Source: JAOUEA01 sp963810945
GTDB taxonomy: Bacteria > Actinomycetota > UBA4738 > HRBIN12
DNA length: 64,000 nt
NCBI GenBank assembly: GCA_963810945.1
Contig: CAWEPI010000004.1
Span: 1,407,576-1,471,575 of the forward strand
Direction: 5' to 3'
A program made the translations under genes and the position numbers. Under the pieces are notes generated by a model. It ran no database searches and was not told the origin of the DNA. It was given only the letters and a program-made list of their open reading frames with translations. How positions within the stretch are numbered: the first letter of the stretch is position 1; every line of letters starts with the position of its first letter. Positions 16,484 through 25,458 of the stretch are shown piece after piece.

Positions 16484-17179
16484 TCAGTCGACGAACTTGT
16501 AGCCGAGCCCACGCACCGTCAGCAGGTGCGTCGGATCGTGCGGGTCCTCCTCGATCTTCTGGCGGATCCGCTTCACATGGACGTCGAGCGTCTTCGTATC
16601 GCCCACGTAGTCGTTCCCCCAGACCTCCTCGATCAGGAAGAGCCTGGTGAGGAGCCGGTCCTTGCGTCGCAGGAAGGCCTCGAGCAGTTCGAACTCCTTC
16701 GGGGGGAACGCGACGAGCTCACCGCCGACGAGCACCTCATGACGGCCGACGTCCATCGCGACCGGGCCACCCTTGATGACCTCGTCGGGCGGGAGCTGCG
16801 TGCCGAGCGCCGCCCGACGGAGCAGGGCACGCACGCGCGAGACGAGCTCGCGCACCGAGAAGGGCTTCGTGACGTAGTCGTCGGCTCCCAGCTCCAGGCC
16901 GGTGACCTTGTCGGCCTCGGCATCCTTGGCCGTCACCATGATGATCGGGACGTCGGATCCTTGACGGATCAGCCGGCAGACATCCAGGCCGGACATCTCG
17001 GGGAGCATCAGGTCCAAGATGACGAGGGCCGGCGCGAAGTCCTTGAACCGCTCGATCGCCCGTCGGCCGTCGGTCACCACCGCCACGTCGAACCCTTCGC
17101 GCTCGAGGTTGTACCGGACGGAGTCCGCCAACGACTCCTCGTCCTCGACGATCAGGATGCGAGGTACGGCCTCGTTCAT
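16484..17179 (-). CDS. regX3: PhoB/RegX3-type response regulator
   Basis: 231 residues. The receiver domain has acidic pocket VEDEES, phospho-acceptor Asp56 in VILDLMLP, Thr84 and Lys105 (VTKPF). The C-terminal OmpR/PhoB winged helix ends with TVRGLGYKFVD. The likely targets are the two GTTCATC-type boxes in this window. It is the last gene of the pst operon (ATGA overlap with phoU); its partner kinase is encoded divergently at 21767, as in SenX3-RegX3 and PhoR-PhoB systems. The choice between those names is by analogy. Confidence 0.9.
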   Translation of the reverse strand: MNEAVPRILIVEDEESLADSVRYNLEREGFDVAVVTDGRRAIERFKDFAPALVILDLMLPEMSGLDVCRLIRQGSDVPIIMVTAKDAEADKVTGLELGADDYVTKPFSVRELVSRVRALLRRAALGTQLPPDEVIKGGPVAMDVGRHEVLVGGELVAFPPKEFELLEAFLRRKDRLLTRLFLIEEVWGNDYVGDTKTLDVHVKRIRQKIEEDPHDPTHLLTVRGLGYKFVD

Positions 17180-17859
17180 GCGTCCGGGTGCGAGGCGTCC
17201 GTGAACTCCCGGAACTCCCCCGTGATCAGGTAGGAGGCCTGCTCGCCGATGTCGACGGCATTGTCGCCCACGCGCTCGAGCGCCCTCGCCGCCATGGTCA
17301 TGTGCATGCCCCAATCGAGCGCCGCCGGATCGTCGGCGAGCTTCAGTGCCTCGAGGTGGGTGGCCCGGTTCAGATGGTCGACCGGGTCGTCCATCGTCGT
17401 GAGGGTCCCGCACAGTTCGATGTCCCGACGCGCGAGCGCCTCCATTGCGGTGCGCACCATCTTGACGACGATGGTTCCCATCTCTCCCAGCTGCTGGCGC
17501 AGCGCGTCGCTCGCCGGCAGGTCGACGGTGGCAAGGTGCAGCTTCGCGACGTTCACGGCCTGGTCCCCGATCCGCTCGAGGTGGAGGCAGCAGTGCATCA
17601 GCGCCGAGACGAGGCGCAGGTCCGACGCCACCGGCGCCTGCAACGCGAGGAGCGCGAGCACCCCCTGATCGATCTCCAGGTAGAGCTCGTCGATCACGTC
17701 GTCGTCGTCGATCACCTTCTGGGAGCGCTCGGGATCGTTCTCGATCAGCGCGGCGACGGACTCGTGGACCGAGGTCGCAGCGAGCTCACCGAGCCGTTGC
17801 AGTGCGGTCTCGAGGTCGTCGAGCTCCTCGTGGAACTTCTTCCGAGTCTCCAGCATCAT
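17176..17859 (-). CDS. phoU: Phosphate-signalling protein PhoU
   Basis: 227 residues, two PhoU three-helix repeats. Metal-binding acidic patches appear as LHLERIGDQAVNVAKL in the first repeat and ALERVGDNAVDIGEQ in the second, the classical E-R-x-(G/A)-D motifs. PhoU tells the sensor kinase the state of the Pst transporter and keeps the Pho regulon off when phosphate is plentiful. It overlaps pstB and the regulator by 4 bp on each side; two adjacent ATGs (17859, 17856) are possible starts. Confidence 0.95.
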   Translation of the reverse strand: MMLETRKKFHEELDDLETALQRLGELAATSVHESVAALIENDPERSQKVIDDDDVIDELYLEIDQGVLALLALQAPVASDLRLVSALMHCCLHLERIGDQAVNVAKLHLATVDLPASDALRQQLGEMGTIVVKMVRTAMEALARRDIELCGTLTTMDDPVDHLNRATHLEALKLADDPAALDWGMHMTMAARALERVGDNAVDIGEQASYLITGEFREFTDASHPDA

Positions 17860-18614
17860 CCGAACCTTCCGGTCACGTAGTCCTCCGTTCGGTGGTCATC
17901 AGGATTCGTGAAGACCTTCTCGGTCGGTGCGAACTCGACAGCCTCCCCCAGGAGCATGAACAGCGTCCAATCCGAGACGCGGGACGCCTGCTGCATGTTG
18001 TGCGTCACGATGACGACGGTGTACGCCTCCTTCAGCTCGATCACCAGCTCCTCGATCCGGAGGGTCGAGGCGGGGTCCAGCGCCGAGGCGGGCTCGTCCA
18101 TGAGCAGCACCTCCGGCTCCACCGCCAACGCCCGCGCCACGCAGAGGCGCTGCTGTTGGCCCCCCGAAAGCCGCCCCCCAGGCGTCTGGAGCCGATCCTT
18201 CACCTCGCCCCATAGGCCGGCGGATCGCAGGGCCTTCTCGGCACGTTCCTGCAGGTCGGCCTTCGATATGCGGCCGGCCCCGAGGCGCACCCCCGCCACG
18301 GCGTTGTCGAAGATGCTCATCGTGGGGAACGGGTTCGGGCGTTGGAAGACCATGCCGATCCTCCGTCGCACCTCGACCGGATCCACGTCCTGGCCGTAGA
18401 TGTCTTGCCCGTCGAACAGCACCTTCCCTTCGACCCGGGCGCCCTGGACCTCTTCGTGCATGCGGTTCATGCAGCGGACCAGCGTCGACTTCCCGCAGCC
18501 GGACGGACCGATGATGGCGGTCACGGTCTTCGGCTCCGCCACGACGTTCACGTCCTTCAGGACGTGCGCCGCCCCGAACCAGGCATTCAAGCCGGATGCT
18601 TCGATCCTTCTCAC
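17856..18614 (-). CDS. pstB: Phosphate ABC transporter ATP-binding protein
   Basis: 252 residues, the ATPase of the high-affinity Pst system. Walker A is GPSGCGKST at 36-44, the PstB-typical CMNRM follows, then the Q-loop in VFQRPNPFP, signature LSGGQQQR, Walker B VLLMDEPASALD and switch His in VIVTHNM. The start is GTG at 18614, overlapping pstA by 4 bp. Confidence 0.97.
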   Translation of the reverse strand: MRRIEASGLNAWFGAAHVLKDVNVVAEPKTVTAIIGPSGCGKSTLVRCMNRMHEEVQGARVEGKVLFDGQDIYGQDVDPVEVRRRIGMVFQRPNPFPTMSIFDNAVAGVRLGAGRISKADLQERAEKALRSAGLWGEVKDRLQTPGGRLSGGQQQRLCVARALAVEPEVLLMDEPASALDPASTLRIEELVIELKEAYTVVIVTHNMQQASRVSDWTLFMLLGEAVEFAPTEKVFTNPDDHRTEDYVTGRFG

Positions 18615-19486
18615 GAGAGCCTCTTCCGTTGTCGATGGCTAACGTAGCGGGCCCCGATCGATAGGGCGAGCACGAGCGCGAGGAGCGTGATCGCGCCTCC
18701 CCACGCGATCGTGTGCAGCGCTTCGACGGGCGTCCGCGCATAGGTATACAGCCGCAGGGTGACCGAGTCGGTCGCCTTGGCCGGATCCCAGTTGATGAAG
18801 TTGCTGCCCAGCGTGGTGAGCAGGAGTGGGGCGGTCTCGCCGAGCCCTCTCGCGACCGCGAGCATCACCGCCGTGAGGAGGCCCGCGCCCGCGGTCGGGA
18901 GCACCACCTTCACGATGACCTTCCACCGCGGCAGCCCGAGCGCGAGCCCGGCTTCCCGCAGCTCGTCGGGGACCAACCGGAGGATCTCCTCCGAAGCCCG
19001 AGCGATGATCGGCCACATCAGGAACGCGAGGGCGAGCGCTCCGGCGAAGGCGGAGAAGCTCCCCAACCACACGACGACGATGGCCCAGATGAAGGCTCCG
19101 GCGATGATCGACGGGGTCGACAACAGCACCTCCGCCACGAAGCGCACGCTCGCCGCGAAGCGCCCCTTCCCGTACTCCGCCAGGTAGATCGCGGCGAGGA
19201 TGCCGAGCGGGATCGAGATCGCCGCCGCCATCGCGGTGATCATGGCCGTGCCGATGAACGACTGCACGATGCCCCCGGCCGACGGGGTGAGGGGGCCCGA
19301 GGGCTCCTTCGTGAAGAAGTTCACGGTGAGCGCGGACCACCCGCGCATCACGACGTAGCCGATGATCAGCGTCAGCGGGATCAGCGTGAGGATCGCGCAG
19401 GCGACCATGAAACCGCCGAACACCCGGTCTTTCGCTCGACGCCCTCGACTCACGTGGCCGCTGAGCGGCATCGTGGCGGCGCTCAT
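18611..19486 (-). CDS. pstA: Phosphate ABC transporter permease PstA
   Basis: 291 residues, six predicted membrane helices. The inner-membrane permease coupling (EAA-like) loop is in ELREAGLALGLPRWKVIVKVVLPTA, followed by ARGLGETAPLL, typical of PstA. The ATG at 19486 overlaps the pstC stop (ATGA). Confidence 0.96.
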   Translation of the reverse strand: MSAATMPLSGHVSRGRRAKDRVFGGFMVACAILTLIPLTLIIGYVVMRGWSALTVNFFTKEPSGPLTPSAGGIVQSFIGTAMITAMAAAISIPLGILAAIYLAEYGKGRFAASVRFVAEVLLSTPSIIAGAFIWAIVVVWLGSFSAFAGALALAFLMWPIIARASEEILRLVPDELREAGLALGLPRWKVIVKVVLPTAGAGLLTAVMLAVARGLGETAPLLLTTLGSNFINWDPAKATDSVTLRLYTYARTPVEALHTIAWGGAITLLALVLALSIGARYVSHRQRKRLS

Positions 19487-20523
19487 CGGCGATCCTCCCC
19501 GAAACCCTCTTCGGCCTCGGCCACCGCCACCTCGACGGTGGCGCTCACGGAGATGTGCGGGTCGCGCCCGACGAGGAGGCGCGAGAGCGCCGCGAGGCCG
19601 AACGTGAGGGCGATCAAGACGAGGGCGAGCCCGAGGAGCGCCGACCGATGCAGCCCGACGCTGGTCGCGTCGCGGAAGCTGCTCGCGATCCAGGACGGGA
19701 TCGTGACGCCCGCCCCGAAGAGGGTCGTGCTGATCCTCGTCGTGTTCCCCACCAGCAGCGAGACCGCGATCGTCTCGCCCAGCGCCCGCCCGAGGCCGAG
19801 CATCGTCGCGCCCACGATGCCGCTGCGCGCGTACGGCAGGACCGCGAGTCGGATCGTCTCGTAGCGGGTCGCACCGATCGCCTTGGCGGCCTCGCGGAGT
19901 TCGCGCGGCACGGTCGCCACCACCTCGCGGGTCACGGCGGTGATGATCGGCACGATCATGATCGCGAGGATCACGCCCGCGCTGAACAGGTCGGGACCGA
20001 CCGTGGTCCCGGAGAAGAGGTGTCCGATCACGGGGATCTTCCCGAGGGTGTCTTGCAGGGCCGGCTCGATGTACTTGTCCAGGAACGGCTTCAGGACGAA
20101 GAGCCCCCACAGGCCGTACACGATGCTCGGGATCGCCGCCAGCACGTCGACGAACGTCGCGAGCGGATTGCTGAGCCATCCGGAACGGACCTCGTTCAAC
20201 AGGAGCGCCAATCCGACCGAGATGGGCACGGCCAGGAACACGGCGACGAAGGACGTGACCAACGTCCCGTAGATGAACGGCAGGGCGCCGAACGACTCGC
20301 GCCCGGGAACCGTGTTCCAGTCGGTCCCCGTGAAGAACGAGAGCCCGAACGTCGAGAAGATCCTGGTGCTGCCGTCGATGAGGACGAGGATCAGCGCGAT
20401 CAAGAGGAGGATGAGGCCCGCCGCGGTCGCGGCCGTCACCCAGCGGAACCCCTTGTCCACAGCTTGGGAGCGCCGCCCGAAGGGCGGCGCTCCCTCTGCT
20501 GCGATCAGGCCGGGTGCTTCCAC
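19483..20523 (-). CDS. pstC: Phosphate ABC transporter permease PstC
   Basis: 346 residues with an N-terminal cytoplasmic segment, six helices and a charged tail ending in EEGFGEDRR. The coupling loop is ELREAAKAIGATRYETIRLAVLP, followed by GLGRALGETIAV, typical of PstC. The start is GTG at 20523. With the repaired pstS frame, only 7 bp separate pstS and pstC, a normal operon spacing. Confidence 0.95.
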   Translation of the reverse strand: MEAPGLIAAEGAPPFGRRSQAVDKGFRWVTAATAAGLILLLIALILVLIDGSTRIFSTFGLSFFTGTDWNTVPGRESFGALPFIYGTLVTSFVAVFLAVPISVGLALLLNEVRSGWLSNPLATFVDVLAAIPSIVYGLWGLFVLKPFLDKYIEPALQDTLGKIPVIGHLFSGTTVGPDLFSAGVILAIMIVPIITAVTREVVATVPRELREAAKAIGATRYETIRLAVLPYARSGIVGATMLGLGRALGETIAVSLLVGNTTRISTTLFGAGVTIPSWIASSFRDATSVGLHRSALLGLALVLIALTFGLAALSRLLVGRDPHISVSATVEVAVAEAEEGFGEDRR

Positions 20524-20530
20524 GCAGCCC

Positions 20531-21641
20531 CTAGCCCGTCACGGTCGACGACGCCTGGATCGGCGTCCCCTGGTACGAGACCTTGGCGAGCTGCTGGAGC
20601 CCCTGCGGTCGCGATATCCGTGGGGAGCGGGGAGTAGTTCAGCTGGGTCACGCTGTCCTGCCCGGTCGTGAGGGCCCAGGTGACGAAGTCGACGAGCGTC
20701 TGCCCCTTCGCCTGGTCGGTCTGATCCACGTAGATCAGCAGGTACGTCGTGCTCGCGATCGGATAGGCGCCCTTCGCCGAGGAGTTGAGGATGTTGGTGG
20801 TCGGGCTGATCGGGAACTTGAGCGCACCGCCGGCCGCGCTGATGCTCTCGATCGACGGTGCCACGTAGGTGCCGTCGTCGCGCTTGATCGTCGCCACCTG
20901 CAGGTTGCTCTTCACCGCGAAGTCGAACGAGAGGTAGCCGATGGACCCCTGCGTCTGCGTCATCGCGGCCGCGACGCCGTCGTTCCCGTCGCCGCCCTGA
21001 CCGGTCGGCCACTGGACCGACTTGTCCGCACCGACGTCCTTCGACCACGAGGAGCTCTCGGCGGACAGCCACGACGTGAACACGAACGTCGTGCCGGATT
21101 CATCCGAGCGGTGCACGACCGAGATGTCCATGTCCGGCAGGCTGACGCCGGAGTTCTGCTTGGCGATCGCCGGGTCGTTCCACTTCGTGATCTTGCCGGC
21201 GAAGATGTCCGCCACCGTCGTCCCGTCGAGCTTCAGCCCGTCGTCGATGCCGGGCACGTTGTAGGCGACCGCCACCCCGCCGAGCACGGTGGGGATCTCC
21301 ACGGCCTCGGACGGGAGCGCCGAGATCTCGTCCGTCTGCATCGGCGCGTCCGACGCGCCGAAATCGACCGTCTGCGCCGTGAACTGCTCGATCCCACCGC
21401 CGGAACCGATGGCCTGGTAGTTGATCTGGGCGCCCGACTCGACGCCCTGGAAGTCCTGGAACCACTGCTCGTAGATCGGGTCGGGGAAGGTCGCTCCCGC
21501 GCCCGTGAGCGCCACGCCGTCCGAGCCACCGCCCGACGACGCCGAGCCGCTGCTCGAGTTGTCGTTCTTGCTGCACGCGGCGCCGAGCAGCGTGAGCGAC
21601 AAGCCGGCGGCGAGCACCTTGGCCATGGTCCGCATCTTCAT
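20531..21641 (-). CDS. pstS: Phosphate-binding lipoprotein PstS, with a +1 frame change near the C-terminus
   Basis: Periplasmic-type high-affinity phosphate receptor anchored as a lipoprotein: signal peptide ending LLGAACS with lipidated Cys23. It has the phosphate-site segments GAGATFPDP, GSGGGIEQF, GASDAPM and HRSDESGTT. The zero frame is conserved to PLPTDIAT, then runs into non-family sequence and would end at 20505 inside pstC. Stepping +1 at GGGG (20600-20603) restores GLQQLAKVSYQGTPIQASS and a TAG at 20531-20533, giving 369 residues and 7 bp to pstC. So either one base is extra in the sequence or the ribosome shifts. It is the first gene of the operon, below a Pho box. Confidence 0.9.
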
Positions 21642-21698
21642 GTCGGTTCCAACCTCCCCTTCGTGGGCGTCCTTCAGGGCGGCACGCTAGGGCCAGGT

Positions 21699-21738
21699 GA
21701 TGGACACTCGATGATCGTCGGATGAACACGAGATGAAC
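21699..21738 (-). promoter_or_regulatory. Pho box (four 7-mers, 11-bp period) between pstS and the sensor kinase
   Basis: GATGGAC, GATGATC, GATGAAC and GATGAAC (+ strand) start at 21699, 21710, 21721 and 21732, each with a 4-bp spacer. On the pstS strand they read GTTCATC, GTTCATC, GATCATC and GTCCATC. The box is 58-97 bp upstream of pstS and also close to the kinase start, so it may control both directions. Its position matches that of the pit box within 2 bp. Confidence 0.9.
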
Positions 21739-21766
21739 GCGCCCCCGGTCGCCCTAGACTCACCGC

Positions 21767-22927
21767 ATGGATGCGTGGGTGTGGGTCGTCGCCGCGGCGG
21801 TCGCCTGCGCGGTGCTCGCGATCGGGATCGGGCTCGGGCGCAGCTCGCAGGTCGTCGTCCTTCGTGGCGCGCAGGAGCGAGCGAGGACCGCGGAGGACGC
21901 CCTCGACCGGCGCAACCGGACGTCGGAGGAGGATCGGCACGTCCAGGACCTGATCCTCACCACGATGCAGGAGGGGATCCTGCTGTTCGACGGCGGGTGG
22001 CGGCTCGCCTTCGCCAACGACGCGGTCACGCGTCACCTCGGCAGTCGTCCGGCGGCGATCCAGCAGCTGCTCCCGGTGGCGGCCAAGGATCTCGTCGAGC
22101 GCGTGGCCACGCGCGGCGTGGCGGAGAGCGGCGAGGTCGACTACGGCAGTCCCACGCGGTGGCTGAAGATCACCGCCACACCCGCCGGCACCGATGGTTC
22201 GGTGCTGGTGGTGGTGCGTGACGTCACCGAGTCGCGGCGGATCGAGCAGGTGCGCCGCGACTTCGTCGCGAACGCCTCCCATGAACTCAAGACCCCGGCG
22301 GCGTCGATCCAGGCCGCGGCGGAGACGCTCCATGACGCCGCGCAGGGTGACCCGGCCGCCGTCCGGAGGTTCGCCGCGCAACTCGACCGCGATGCACAGC
22401 GCCTCTCGCGGATCGTGGCCGACCTGCTCGACCTCTCGCGATTGGAGACAGGCAGCGAGCTCAACCGGAACATCGATCTGGACGCGATCGTCAGCGACGA
22501 GACGGGACGGTTCGACGCGGCCGCCCGCGAGTCCGGGCTCACGCTCGTCGTCGACGCCGGCCGGAGCGAGGCCGTGCGGGGATCCGAACGAGACCTCTCG
22601 CTGTTGGTGCGCAACCTCGTGGACAACGCGATCCGCTATACCCGACCCGGGGGAACGATCCGGGTCGGGCTCAGCGGTGACGACGACACGGTGCGGCTCA
22701 CGGTCACGGATACCGGACTCGGGATCCCGACGAAGGACCTGCCCAGGGTCTTCGAGCGCTTCTACCGTGTGGACCGCGCGCGCTCCCGCGAGACCGGCGG
22801 CACGGGCCTCGGGCTCGCCATCGTGAAGCACGTCGCCGAGAACCACGGCGGGTCCGTCGACGTCACGAGCGAGCTGGGGCGCGGCTCGACGTTCGTCGTC
22901 ACCCTGCCCGCAGCACACGACGCCTGA
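21767..22927 (+). CDS. senX3: PhoR/SenX3-type sensor histidine kinase
   Basis: 386 residues. One N-terminal membrane helix (about 3-24), a linker coiled region, a PAS-like domain (about 60-155), then the H-box ASHELKTP with His172. The HATPase domain has NLVDNAIRYT (N box), DTGLGIPTKDLPRVFERFYR (G1/F) and GGTGLGLAIVKH (G2). The lack of an extracellular domain fits a kinase that reads phosphate status through PstSCAB-PhoU rather than directly. It is divergent from pstS across the Pho box. Confidence 0.93.
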   Translation: MDAWVWVVAAAVACAVLAIGIGLGRSSQVVVLRGAQERARTAEDALDRRNRTSEEDRHVQDLILTTMQEGILLFDGGWRLAFANDAVTRHLGSRPAAIQQLLPVAAKDLVERVATRGVAESGEVDYGSPTRWLKITATPAGTDGSVLVVVRDVTESRRIEQVRRDFVANASHELKTPAASIQAAAETLHDAAQGDPAAVRRFAAQLDRDAQRLSRIVADLLDLSRLETGSELNRNIDLDAIVSDETGRFDAAARESGLTLVVDAGRSEAVRGSERDLSLLVRNLVDNAIRYTRPGGTIRVGLSGDDDTVRLTVTDTGLGIPTKDLPRVFERFYRVDRARSRETGGTGLGLAIVKHVAENHGGSVDVTSELGRGSTFVVTLPAAHDA

Positions 22928-22952
22928 GCCGCGCCCGTATGCTGCTGCCTCG

Positions 22953-23642
22953 ATGACCACCCTCTTCCTGATCCGCCACGGCCTCACCGCCCAGACCGGC
23001 AAGACGCTGTACGGACAGGCGACCGGGGTCGCGCTCGACCATCGAGGCGAGGCGCAGGCGCGCCAGTTGGTGGAGCGCTTCGACGGCGTGCGTCTGACCG
23101 CGCTGTACTCGAGCCCCCTCGAACGCTGCGTTCAGACCGTGGAGCCGCTCGCCACGGCGCAACGCCTCACGCTGATCGAACGGCCCGGGCTGATCGAGAT
23201 GGACGCCGGGTCGTGGACGGGCAAGCCGCTCGCCCGCCTCCGCCGCACCAAGCGGTGGACCGAGGTCCAGCGCTCTCCCTCCACCTTCAGGTTCCCGGAC
23301 GGCGGCGAGGGGTTCGCCGACGCGCTCACGCGCGCCACGGCGGACGTGGAGGCGATCGCCCGTCGTCACCGGCGCGGACGCGTCGCGGTCGCCACGCACG
23401 GGGACATCGTCCGCATCCTCATCAACCACTTCCTGGGCGCCCCCCTCGACGCCTTCCAGCGCATCGTGATCGACACCGCCTCCGTCTCGGTGGTGAGCCT
23501 CGGCGCCCGCGGCCGCACCCACGTCCACCTGGTGAACGACGCCGGGGGGCTCGCCCGCTTCGGCCCCGACGGCGCGCCGGCGCCGTGGGAAGAGGTGGCT
23601 CCCGCCCCCGAGCTGCGCGCGCACGGGAACCTGCGAGGATAG
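22953..23642 (+). CDS. Histidine phosphatase (MSMEG_4193-like)
   Basis: 229 residues, phosphoglycerate-mutase superfamily. The catalytic LIRHGLT opens the protein; later come SSPLERCVQTVEPLA, Glu in GLIEMDAGSW, and second His in VATHGDIVR. It is the first of three adjacent genes (with DUF3090 and SCO1664-family genes) that occur together widely in actinobacteria. Substrate unknown. Confidence 0.85.
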   Translation: MTTLFLIRHGLTAQTGKTLYGQATGVALDHRGEAQARQLVERFDGVRLTALYSSPLERCVQTVEPLATAQRLTLIERPGLIEMDAGSWTGKPLARLRRTKRWTEVQRSPSTFRFPDGGEGFADALTRATADVEAIARRHRRGRVAVATHGDIVRILINHFLGAPLDAFQRIVIDTASVSVVSLGARGRTHVHLVNDAGGLARFGPDGAPAPWEEVAPAPELRAHGNLRG

Positions 23643-23646
23643 GGCG

Positions 23647-24168
23647 ATGGACCTCGGACCCGTCGATCGCATCACGGCCGACGCCGTGGGGGAGCCCGGG
23701 TTCCGCACGTTCTACCTCCAGGCGCGGCACGGCGCAGACGTCGTGAGCGTGGTCGTGGAGAAGCAGCAGATCGAGCTCCTCGCGGCCTCCGTGCTGGACC
23801 TGCTCGCCGATCTCGAGGTGGAGACGGGCACGGGACCCGCCGACGAGGAGCTGGCGCTCGAGGAACCGCTCGACCCGCGGTGGCGGGCCGGCCGCCTGTC
23901 GATCGGATACGACCAGGACCGCGACCTCTTCCTCCTCGAGGTCGAGGAGTTCCAGCCCGAGGTCGAGGACGACGACCCCCGCTCGCTGCTCGCTCAGGAG
24001 CCCGAGACCGTCCGTCTGTGGGCCTCGCGCGAACAGATGCTGGCGCTCTCGCGCCACGGCGTGGAGGTGGCCGGCCGCGGCCGCCCGACCTGCCAGTTCT
24101 GCGGGAACCCCATGGACCCGGAAGGGCACGCGTGTCCCGCGATGAACGGGCACTCCAAGCGGGACTGA
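23647..24168 (+). CDS. DUF3090 family protein
   Basis: 173 residues. Begins DLGPVDRITADAVGEPG, has FYLQARHGADVVSVVVEKQQ, and ends with a small zinc-ribbon-like motif CQFCGNPMDPEGHACP, a hallmark of this actinobacterial family. Function unknown. It is separated from the histidine phosphatase by 4 bp and overlaps the SCO1664-family gene if that starts at 24132. Confidence 0.85.
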   Translation: MDLGPVDRITADAVGEPGFRTFYLQARHGADVVSVVVEKQQIELLAASVLDLLADLEVETGTGPADEELALEEPLDPRWRAGRLSIGYDQDRDLFLLEVEEFQPEVEDDDPRSLLAQEPETVRLWASREQMLALSRHGVEVAGRGRPTCQFCGNPMDPEGHACPAMNGHSKRD

Positions 24169-24882
24169 GCGACCCGGGCGTTCCCGAGGCCCTCGTGCGT
24201 GGGGACCTCCGGATCCTCGGGCTCATGCCGAACTCGTCCAACTACACCTTCCTTGCGGAGGCCACGATGCCCGCCACGCAGCGGATCCTCGCCATCTACA
24301 AGCCGCGGCGCGGCGAGATCCCCCTGTGGGACTTCCCGGAGGGGACGCTGGCGCAGCGCGAGGTCGCCGCGTATCTCGTGGCGCGGGAACTCGGGTGGCC
24401 GCACGTCCCGCCCACCGTGCTCCGCGACGGCCCCGAAGGGATCGGCTCCGCCCAGCTCTTCGTCGAGTTCGATCCGTCGGAGCACTACTTCACGCTCCAG
24501 GAGAACCCACGTCGGCGCGTTCCGGGACGTGGCCCTCTTCGACGCCGTCATCAACAACGCGGACCGCAAGGCCGGGCACTGCCTCATCGCGGCCGACGGC
24601 ACGATCTTCCTGATCGACCACGGCGTCTGCTTCAACGAGGACGAGAAGCTGCGCACGGTGATCTGGGAGTACGCGGGCGAGCCGATCGCACCCGCTCGGC
24701 TCGAGGACCTCGATCGTCTCTTCGGCGCGCTCGAACCCCAGGAACGCCTGTGCGGCAACCTCGAGGCCCTGCTGCTGCCCGAGGAGCTCGAGGCGATGCG
24801 GCGCCGCCTCCGTCGGCTCCTCGAGGGGCGCACGCTCCCGGAGCCCGGCGAAGGCCGTCCGTTCCCCTGGCCTCCCATCTGA
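24132..24882 (+). CDS. SCO1664-family protein (PI3/4-kinase-like fold), with a +1 frame change
   Basis: The family resembles lipid-kinase/aminoglycoside-kinase folds; function unknown. The first frame gives GDLRILGLMPNSSNYTFLAE, LAIYKPRRGEIPLWDFP and FDPSEHYFTLQEN. The second gives FRDVALFDAVINNADRKAGH and DGTIFLIDHGVCFN, including the N-N-A-D-R-K and IDHG motifs of the active site. Joining them needs +1 at CGT-CGG-C-GCG (24513-24516), which yields QENPRRAFRDVALFD and 249 residues. The GTG at 24132 has GGAAGG upstream; GTG 24195 is a shorter alternative. The stop overlaps ogt (TGATG). Confidence 0.82.
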
Positions 24883-25403
24883 TGGCGACGCGCGAGCCGC
24901 TGCGCCTCGTCACCGTCGACACGCCACTCGGCGAGCTCACGGTCGCGTGCTCTCCGCGCGGCGTCGTCGCCACGACGTTCATCGAGGAGGGCGAGGACCG
25001 CGCGCTGGTGGCGGCGCGGCTGGAGGATCGGTACGGCCGCCCGGCGCGGAGCGGCGCGACCGCGCTCGCCCCGGTCCGCGCGGAGATCGACGCCTACTTC
25101 GCGGGGCGGCTGCGCGACTTCTCCACGCCGCTCGATCTCGGCACACTGCCCGACGGCTTCGGCCGACGGGTGCTCGAGGTCACGGCCACGATCCCGTTCG
25201 GCGAGCTCTGGACCTATGGCGACGTGGCCGGCCTGGCGGGGAGTCCACGGGGCGGGCGGGCGGCCGGCAACGCCCTCAGCCACTGCCCGATCGAGTTGTT
25301 CGTTCCCTGCCACCGGGTCGTGCACGCGGGCGGGGGGATCGGCGGCTACGGGCGGCACGAGGAGCGCAAACGATGGCTGATCGCCCACGAGGAGCGCTCC
25401 TGA
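24882..25403 (+). CDS. ogt: Methylated-DNA--protein-cysteine methyltransferase
   Basis: 173 residues. Repairs O6-alkylguanine by moving the alkyl group to its own cysteine. The active site PCHRVV contains Cys143, preceded by the Asn hinge (AAGNALSHCPIELF) and the helix-turn-helix with TIPFGELWTYGDVA. It is the single-domain form without an Ada N-terminus. The ATG overlaps the upstream stop. Confidence 0.95.
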   Translation: MATREPLRLVTVDTPLGELTVACSPRGVVATTFIEEGEDRALVAARLEDRYGRPARSGATALAPVRAEIDAYFAGRLRDFSTPLDLGTLPDGFGRRVLEVTATIPFGELWTYGDVAGLAGSPRGGRAAGNALSHCPIELFVPCHRVVHAGGGIGGYGRHEERKRWLIAHEERS

Positions 25404-25458
25404 GTCGGGCGCGTGCGCGAACCGGACGCTCGCCGGCTCCGTACGAGAGGATGAGCCC

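Noticed and set aside
20505..20530. PstS ending at 20505, overlapping pstC by 19 bp
   Set aside because: The zero-frame tail does not resemble the family, whereas the +1 frame gives the expected tail and spacing.
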